NCBI GenBank assembly: GCA_038235385.1
Contig: JBBSTY010000081.1
Coordinates: forward strand, 1-18,530
Source: JBBSTY01 sp038235385
Lineage (GTDB): Bacteria; Actinomycetota; Acidimicrobiia; Acidimicrobiales; Acidimicrobilacustridaceae
Length of the DNA: 18,530 bases
Direction: 5' to 3'
Shown: one piece after another, positions 14,619 through 18,530 of the stretch
Layout of the letters: every line of letters begins with the position of its first letter
How positions within the stretch are numbered: the first letter of the stretch is position 1
Notes under the pieces: model-generated
Databases searched by the model: none
Told to the model about the DNA's origin: nothing
What the model saw: only the letters and a program-made list of their open reading frames with translations
Program-made: the position numbers and the translations under genes

Positions 14619-15649
14619 CAGAACTGCTCCAGGAAGCGGGCGTCGTTGGTGTAGAGCTCACGGATGTCGTCGACGCCGTGGCGCATGAGCGCGAGGCGGT
14701 CGATGCCGAACCCGAACGCGAACCCCGACCACTCGTCGGGGTCGTACCCGACGGCAGCGAACACGTTGGGGTGCACCATGCCGCAGCCACCCAGCTCGAG
14801 CCAGCCGGTCTGGGCGCAGGTGCGACAGCCCGTGCCCTCGCAGAAGATGCAGTTGATGTCGTACTCGGCCGAGGGCTCGGTGAACGGGAAGTAGGACGGT
14901 CGCAGGCGCGAGTGGATGGCGCCGCCGAAGTACGCGCTCGTGAAGGCCTCCAACGTCCCCGCGAGGTCCCCGAAGCTGATCCCCTTGTCGACGACCAGTC
15001 CCTCGATCTGGTGGAACACCGGCATGTGGCTCGCATCGGCGGTGTCGCGGCGGTACACCCGGCCGGGCATGATCGAGTAGATCGGCGGTTCCCCGTCCTG
15101 CATCACGCGGATCTGCACCGGCGAGGTGTGCGTCCGCAGCAGCGTGGACTCGGGCTCACCGAGATCGACGTAGAGGGTGTCCCACATGCCTCGGGCCGGA
15201 TGCGACTCGGGGATGTTGAGCGCCTCGAAGTTGTACCAATCGGTCTCGACCTCGGGTCCTTCCGCGACCGAGAACCCCATGCCGACGAAGACGTCCTCGA
15301 GGCGGTCACGCGACTGCGTGACCAGGTGGAGACGGCCGCGCCGGCGCGGAGGCGCGTACTCCGTGAGGTCGAGGCGCTCGCCGTCGATCTGGGCGCGCCG
15401 CTCGGCGGTGGCGAGCTCGGCGGCACGTGCGTCGAGCGCGGCCCCGATCTGCTCACGGGCCTGGTTGAGGGCCTGACCGGCAGCCCGCCGCTGCTCGTGA
15501 TCGAGCCCGCCGAGGGTCTTCTTGAACCCGTTGAGCGGGGACTTCTTCCCCGTCAGCTCGGTTTCGAGGGCGCGGACGGCGTCGAGGGTGGCGGCGTCGG
15601 CGATGCGGGTCGTGGCCTCGGCCTCGATGGCCCGGATCTCGTCGATCAT
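14618..15649 (-). CDS. pheS: Phenylalanine--tRNA ligase alpha subunit
   Basis: This 343-residue catalytic chain of PheRS is a class II synthetase. The N-terminal 90 residues form the coiled-coil tRNA-binding arm. Motif 2 is VYRRDTADASHMPVFHQIEG (198-217), and motif 3 is GFAFGFGIDRLALMRHGVDDI (309-329). FTEPSAEYDI leads into a four-cysteine insertion: C267-x2-C270-x4-C275-x2-C278, then TGWLELGGCGMVHPNVF. This resembles a zinc knuckle; I recall such insertions in some bacterial PheS proteins and their absence in others. The ATG at 15649 has only a weak Shine-Dalgarno sequence. A promoter candidate lies upstream in the 129-bp gap after the methyltransferase gene. Confidence 0.98.
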   Translation of the reverse strand: MIDEIRAIEAEATTRIADAATLDAVRALETELTGKKSPLNGFKKTLGGLDHEQRRAAGQALNQAREQIGAALDARAAELATAERRAQIDGERLDLTEYAPPRRRGRLHLVTQSRDRLEDVFVGMGFSVAEGPEVETDWYNFEALNIPESHPARGMWDTLYVDLGEPESTLLRTHTSPVQIRVMQDGEPPIYSIMPGRVYRRDTADASHMPVFHQIEGLVVDKGISFGDLAGTLEAFTSAYFGGAIHSRLRPSYFPFTEPSAEYDINCIFCEGTGCRTCAQTGWLELGGCGMVHPNVFAAVGYDPDEWSGFAFGFGIDRLALMRHGVDDIRELYTNDARFLEQF

Positions 15650-15716
15650 GGTGGCGTGAGCCTGCCGTTCGGTCAGCGGTTGGGCAAATCGGGACGACGG
15701 GCCCGATCGGGCGTCC

Positions 15717-15746
15717 AGCCTACCGATCGACGCCCGTCCGTCTCGA
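15717..15746 (-). promoter_or_regulatory. Candidate pheST promoter
   Basis: The -35-like TCGAGA (15746-15741, four of six consensus matches), an 18-bp spacer and TAGGCT (15722-15717, TAnnnT form) lie in the gap before pheS. The predicted start is near 15710, giving a leader of about 60 nt. Confidence 0.4.
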
Positions 15747-15749
15747 CGA

Positions 15750-15770
15750 CGTTCGGCCGATCGTCGAACG
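15750..15770 (-). terminator. Hairpin after the SpoU methyltransferase gene
   Basis: CGTTCG (15750-15755) and CGAACG (15765-15770) form a 6-bp stem with a 9-nt loop, starting 8 nt after the methyltransferase stop. There is no U-tract. It may end the infC operon before the pheST promoter. Confidence 0.35.
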
Positions 15771-15778
15771 CTCCCGGT

Positions 15779-16633
15779 TCACGACGAACGGTGCGCTCGA
15801 CGCCGCTGGCGGGCCGCCTCGAACAGCACGAGGGTGCCGGCCATGGCGACGTTCAGGCTCTCGACGCCTCCCTCCATGGGGATCGCCACGGTCTCGGAGA
15901 CCGCGGCGCGGACCGCAGGGTCCAGCCCGTGGGCCTCGTTGCCGAGCACGAGTGCAACCGGTCCGACGAGATCGGCCTCGTCGTAGCTCCGGTCGCCGTC
16001 GACGGCGGTTCCGATGGTGACGACGCCTGCGGCGTGCAGCGCCGCCAGCACCATGGCACCGCCCGCGCCGACGACCACCGGGACGCGAAAGAGCGAACCG
16101 GCCGAGGCGCGCACCACCGTGGGCGCGAACAGATCCACCGACCCGGTGGTGGCGACGACCGCTCGGGCGCCGGAGGCCTCGGCTGCACGGATCAGGGTGC
16201 CGGCGTTGCCGGGATCGGCGACGCCGACGAGCACGACCAACGGACCCGAACGCACGGAGGCCGACGAGGGCGATGAGGGTGACACGAGGCTCACCACGTC
16301 CTCGACGGTGGTCGTGGTGATGCTGGCGATGGCGGCGATGCCCTGCGGGGTCACGGCCTCGACCGCACCCGAGAGCACCCGGGGCGCAAGGTCGTGGCGG
16401 CGGGCGCCATCGGCCTGGGCGCGCTCGGCGACCGCCACGACGTCGTCGGCCAAGGTGTCGTCGTCGCGGAGCTCGACGTACACGGCATCGAGGTGGAGAC
16501 CGGCCTCGATCGCCTCGGCGACGAGCACCGGTCCGTCGATGACGAAGGAACCCGCGTCCGAACGCGCACTCCGGCGCCTCGAGAGGCGCCGGAGGTGCTG
16601 GACCGCTGGGTTCTTGGCTCCGAGACCGCTCAC
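15779..16633 (-). CDS. SpoU/TrmH-family RNA methyltransferase (probable 23S rRNA 2'-O-methyltransferase)
   Basis: This 284-residue protein is a SPOUT methyltransferase using S-adenosylmethionine. The N-terminal substrate-binding part has the typical NPAVQHLRRLSRRRSARSDAG followed by FVIDGPVLVAEAIEAG. The three SpoU motifs are DPGNAGTLIRAAEASGA (140-156), LVLGNEAHGLD (228-238) and IPMEGGVESLNVAMAGTLVL (251-270). Position right after rplT matches the tsnR-type gene I recall in mycobacteria, so the target is probably 23S rRNA, but the nucleotide modified cannot be read from sequence. I chose the GTG at 16633 because the family N-terminus begins there. Its Shine-Dalgarno sequence is poor, and the rplT stop is only 43 bp upstream. 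A 22-bp inverted repeat (16571-16592) lies within the first codons. Confidence 0.93.
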   Translation of the reverse strand: MSGLGAKNPAVQHLRRLSRRRSARSDAGSFVIDGPVLVAEAIEAGLHLDAVYVELRDDDTLADDVVAVAERAQADGARRHDLAPRVLSGAVEAVTPQGIAAIASITTTTVEDVVSLVSPSSPSSASVRSGPLVVLVGVADPGNAGTLIRAAEASGARAVVATTGSVDLFAPTVVRASAGSLFRVPVVVGAGGAMVLAALHAAGVVTIGTAVDGDRSYDEADLVGPVALVLGNEAHGLDPAVRAAVSETVAIPMEGGVESLNVAMAGTLVLFEAARQRRRAHRSS

Positions 16634-16676
16634 CGATCGTGTCCGAAGGACTCGGCGAGGATCCGGCGATCCTGGG

Positions 16677-17063
16677 TCAGGATGCCTGGGCCTCGGGGGC
16701 CGGGGCGGCCTCGAGCGCCGCTCGGGCCGCGTCGCACAGCGCGGCGAACGCCGCCGGTTCGACCACCGCGAGATCGGCGAGGACCTTGCGGTCGACCTCG
16801 ATCTCGGCCATCCGGAGACCGGCGATGAATCGGCTGTAGCTGATGTCGTTGAGGCGACATGCCGCGTTGATGCGCTGGATCCACAGCTTGCGGAACTCAC
16901 CCTTGCGGGCGCGCCGGTCGCGGTAGGCGTACTGCAGCGAGTGCATGACCTGCTCGTTGGCGGCCCGGTACGAACGGCTCTTGTTGCCGTAGTAGCCCTT
17001 GGCCCGCTCGAGCGTGGCGCGGCGGTGCTTCTTGGAGTGCACCGACCGTTTGACTCTGGCCAT
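16677..17063 (-). CDS. rplT: 50S ribosomal protein L20
   Basis: This 128-residue protein of the large subunit binds 23S rRNA early in assembly and in several bacteria represses its own operon. The family start MARVKRSVHSKKHRRATLERAKGYYG (1-26) and the RDRRARKGEFRKLWIQRINA stretch (about 49-68) are diagnostic. The C-terminal ten or so residues (AAPAPEAQAS) are an Ala/Pro-rich extension. The ATG at 17063 has AAGGAG seven bases upstream. It follows rpmI by 70 bp, in a gap with a stable hairpin. Confidence 0.98.
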   Translation of the reverse strand: MARVKRSVHSKKHRRATLERAKGYYGNKSRSYRAANEQVMHSLQYAYRDRRARKGEFRKLWIQRINAACRLNDISYSRFIAGLRMAEIEVDRKVLADLAVVEPAAFAALCDAARAALEAAPAPEAQAS

Positions 17064-17093
17064 CGTGGTGCTCCTTTCTCAGATGTTCGGGAG

Positions 17094-17114
17094 GCGATCG
17101 CCTTCGGCGACCGC
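17094..17114 (-). other. Hairpin in the rpmI-rplT gap
   Basis: GCGATCGCC (17094-17102) pairs with GGCGACCGC (17106-17114), a 9-bp stem with one G-U pair and a 3-nt loop, ending about 20 nt before the rplT Shine-Dalgarno sequence. It could modulate L20 translation or bind L20, but sequence alone does not show this. Confidence 0.4.
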
Positions 17115-17133
17115 TGCGGTTCGGGACTCGGCG

Positions 17134-17328
17134 CTAGCGGCCGAGCATGCGGTTGATGCGGGCGGCGTCGCCCTTGGCGACCTCGAAGTCGCCGCGGAGC
17201 CGACGCTTGCGCTTGGCCGGCTTCTTCTCGAGGATGTGGCGCAGGTTCGCCTTCTGGCGCATCAGCTTGCCGGAACCGGTGGTCTTGAAGCGCTTGGCGG
17301 CGCCGCGGTGGGTCTTCATCTTGGGCAT
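17134..17328 (-). CDS. rpmI: 50S ribosomal protein L35
   Basis: This 64-residue, strongly basic protein of the large subunit starts MPKMKTHRGAAKRFKTTGSG, the diagnostic L35 N-terminus, and continues with NLRHILEKKPAKRKRRL, ending NRMLGR. Length is the usual 64-66 residues. I chose the ATG at 17328 because the family begins exactly there; earlier in-frame codons would add an unrelated stretch. A purine-rich GGAGAGAG lies about 10 nt upstream. It lies between infC and rplT in the classic IF3-L35-L20 operon order. Confidence 0.98.
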   Translation of the reverse strand: MPKMKTHRGAAKRFKTTGSGKLMRQKANLRHILEKKPAKRKRRLRGDFEVAKGDAARINRMLGR

Positions 17329-17418
17329 CGGGGGGTTCTCTCTCCAGCGGAAGGATCGATGGGCCGCGCCTCGCGCCACCGTGAGGTGGTGCGGTCACGG
17401 CCGGTTGTGGATCGGGGG

Positions 17419-18216
17419 TCAGGCGGGGTGGTCGGCAGCTTCCACGTCGGCGGTCGACTCGAGCGTGACCTCGTCGGTCGGATCGTCGGTCGGATCGTCG
17501 GTCGGATCGAGCGTGATCTCGTCGGTCGGATCGGCGACCTCCGCGGTCGCCTCGTGGGTGACCTCGGTGTCGTCGGCCGGCGCAGCGTGTGCCTCCTCGG
17601 CCAGTTCGGCTTCGACCGCCACCTCGATCGGAGCTTCCGATCCGTTCCTGGCGGCCTCGGCGTCGGCCTTCTTCTTGTCGGCTGCTGCTGCCGCTTGTGC
17701 CTTCTTGTCCGGAGCCAGGACCATGGTCATGTTGCGCCCGTCCTGCTTGGGGAAGATCTCGACGCGCCCCACTTCGATCACGGCTTGGGCCACCTGGTCG
17801 AGGATGCGTCGCCCCAGCTCGGGATGTTGCATCTCACGGCCACGGAACATGATCGTGACCTTGACCTTGTGGCCCTCACCCAGGAACTTCTCGACCTTGC
17901 GGGTCTTGGTGTCGAAGTCCCCGGCGCCGATCTTGGGCCGGTACTTCATCTCCTTGACCACGACGTTGGTGCTCTTGCGCCGGGACTCCTTGGCCTTCTG
18001 GGCCGCCTCGTACCGGTACTTGCCGTAGTCCATGATCCGACAGACCGGAGGGTTGGCCTTGTCGGCCACCTCGACGAGGTCGAGTTCCAGCTCTCGTGCC
18101 ATGTTGAGTGCCTCGGGCAGCGGGCGGATGCCCAACTGGTTGCCGTCAGCTCCGATCAGGCGTACCTCGCGGGCACGGATGCGATCGTTGATCCTTGGCT
18201 CGTTTGACGTAGCTAT
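17419..18216 (-). CDS. infC: Translation initiation factor IF-3, non-AUG start, long acidic C-terminal tail
   Basis: IF3 binds the 30S subunit, prevents premature 50S joining and rejects wrong start codons. The N-domain starts EPRINDRIRAREVRLIG and runs to DYGKYRYEAAQK. A Lys-rich linker follows, and the C-domain includes VKEMKYRPKI and KVKVTIMFRGRE, ending PKQDGRNMTMVLAP near residue 169. A 95-residue Ala/Glu/Asp/Thr-rich tail follows, with DPTD repeats; actinobacterial IF3 usually has a shorter one. There is no nearby in-frame ATG or GTG. I place the start at ATA 18216, nine bases after GAGGAG, where I recall ATC in Streptomyces. ATT at 18237, eight bases after GAGGAG, would add seven residues and is a close rival. 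Non-AUG starts are a known basis of infC autoregulation. Confidence 0.93.
   Translation of the reverse strand: MATSNEPRINDRIRAREVRLIGADGNQLGIRPLPEALNMARELELDLVEVADKANPPVCRIMDYGKYRYEAAQKAKESRRKSTNVVVKEMKYRPKIGAGDFDTKTRKVEKFLGEGHKVKVTIMFRGREMQHPELGRRILDQVAQAVIEVGRVEIFPKQDGRNMTMVLAPDKKAQAAAAADKKKADAEAARNGSEAPIEVAVEAELAEEAHAAPADDTEVTHEATAEVADPTDEITLDPTDDPTDDPTDEVTLESTADVEAADHPA
17473..17532 (-). repeat. In-frame 12-bp tandem repeat in the infC tail
   Basis: The plus-strand unit GTCGGTCGGATC occurs three times in direct tandem (17473-17484, 17485-17496, 17497-17508) and again at 17521-17532 after a 12-bp variant. On the coding strand each unit reads Asp-Pro-Thr-Asp. As 12 bp is four codons, gain or loss of units would keep the frame. 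Confidence 0.9.
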
Positions 18217-18233
18217 TGCCGTACGCTCCTCAT
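18213..18233 (-). other. Six-codon mini-ORF overlapping the infC start
   Basis: ATG at 18233 opens MRSVRQ and ends in TAG (18215-18213), which overlaps the proposed infC ATA (18216-18214) as ATAG. A still shorter ORF, MAH (18244-18233), ends in TGATG that overlaps this ATG. The chain could feed ribosomes to infC by termination and restart. The Shine-Dalgarno spacing of the first ATG is poor, so these may be chance ATGs. Confidence 0.3.
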
Positions 18234-18304
18234 CAATGCGCCATGCTCCTCTCGCGCGCGGATGTTGTCCCCACAACGACCCCCGCTGGCGCAAAAACGA
18301 CGAA

Positions 18305-18330
18305 ACGGGTGTCGAAAAGCCGACACCCGT
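18305..18330 (-). terminator. Intrinsic-terminator-like hairpin in the infC leader (possible attenuator)
   Basis: On the minus strand ACGGGTGTCG (18330-18321) pairs perfectly with CGACACCCGT (18314-18305) around a 6-nt loop, followed by TTTCGTCGTTTTT. A 10-bp GC-rich stem and U-rich tail, oriented toward infC and about 75 nt before the Shine-Dalgarno sequence, fit transcription attenuation of the infC-rpmI-rplT operon. It could also end a gene to the right of the window. Confidence 0.7.
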
Positions 18331-18340
18331 CGAGGCCCCC

Positions 18341-18388
18341 TCAGCGGGAGCCGGACGAAGATCGACCCGGACTCACCGGAAGATCCAC
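18341..18388 (-). other. Candidate 15-codon leader peptide before the infC attenuator
   Basis: GTG at 18388 opens a 15-residue reading frame, MDLPVSPGRSSSGSR, stopping at TGA 18343-18341, ten bases before the terminator stem. An AGGAG lies 12 nt upstream, rather far. The GTG is in the 3' arm of a hairpin. The arrangement resembles a leader peptide in front of an attenuator, but the evidence is weak. Confidence 0.25.
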
Positions 18389-18400
18389 CAGTGATGGTGG
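18385..18400 (-). other. Hairpin in the infC leader
   Basis: CCACCA (18385-18390) and TGGTGG (18395-18400) form a perfect 6-bp stem with a 4-nt loop, directly after an AGGAG (18405-18401). Together with GGGGC/GCCCC at 18417-18429 and the terminator at 18305-18330, it makes the leader a multi-stem RNA. Confidence 0.5.
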
Positions 18401-18454
18401 CTCCTGTGGCCGGGTGGGGGCGGAGCCCCGCTGTCCCTCGGTTGTAGGGCGCCT

Positions 18455-18460
18455 AGAGTA
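18455..18460 (-). promoter_or_regulatory. Possible -10 box of the infC operon promoter
   Basis: TACTCT on the minus strand fits TAnnnT, and a start near 18448 would give a leader of about 230 nt. No convincing -35 box is seen 16-19 bp upstream, so this is a weak call. The remaining bases to the right edge (18461-18530) show no gene that I can support. Confidence 0.25.
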
Positions 18461-18530
18461 CCAGGGTCGGCCAGGAACAGCGATTCTCGCGAACCTCCCG
18501 GGCCTGCGCACCCGTGCGCCCCGACGCCGA

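Noticed and set aside
18213..18395. Longer open frame from an ATC at about 18395 with AGGAG five bases upstream, running to the TAG at the infC start
   Set aside because: It has no recognisable protein, crosses the terminator hairpin and is in a different frame from infC. Open frames of about 60 codons are common by chance in such GC-rich DNA.

Overview
The window is about 18.5 kb of high-GC chromosome, almost entirely coded on the minus strand. It looks like a member of the Actinomycetota, and my inference is a deep lineage such as Acidimicrobiia. This rests on the 16S 5' end at the left edge, the GC-rich codon use, the TAnnnT-type promoters and the gene order infC-rpmI-rplT-SpoU methyltransferase-pheS-pheT-arg genes-mpg-tyrS, an order I recall from Mycobacterium and other actinobacteria. 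I see no mobile element, phage gene, CRISPR array or sign of recent transfer.

Layout in the direction of transcription (right to left). (1) 18530-16631: a structured leader of about 230 nt with an intrinsic-terminator-like hairpin, then infC (IF3, non-AUG start), rpmI (L35), rplT (L20) and a SpoU-family rRNA methyltransferase. (2) 15746-12240: a candidate promoter, then pheS and pheT overlapping by one base. (3) 12133-11858: a two-helix membrane protein of unknown function. (4) 11839-3085: an arginine operon argC-argB-argD-argF-argR, then argG-argH, followed closely by a 3-methyladenine DNA glycosylase gene and a Nudix hydrolase gene. Two ARG-box-like sites overlap a promoter that would give a leaderless argC mRNA. 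argJ, usually found between argC and argB in actinobacteria, is missing. (5) 2449-3006: the only plus-strand gene, a membrane-anchored protein of unknown function. (6) 2215-935: tyrS. (7) 934-1: an rRNA operon control region with hairpins after tyrS, three tandem sigma70-type promoters, a boxB/boxA antitermination leader and the first ~141 nt of 16S rRNA, cut by the window edge.

The genes serve translation (initiation factor, two large-subunit proteins, two aminoacyl-tRNA synthetases, an rRNA-modifying enzyme, rRNA) and arginine synthesis from N-acetylglutamate (kinase, reductase, aminotransferase, carbamoyltransferase, argininosuccinate synthase and lyase, ArgR regulator). The content is housekeeping, and I found no convincing new multi-gene system. 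The most interesting signals are regulatory: the infC leader and start region, the argC operator/leaderless promoter, and the triple rrn promoter. The missing argJ and the repeat-encoded acidic IF3 tail are also worth checking.
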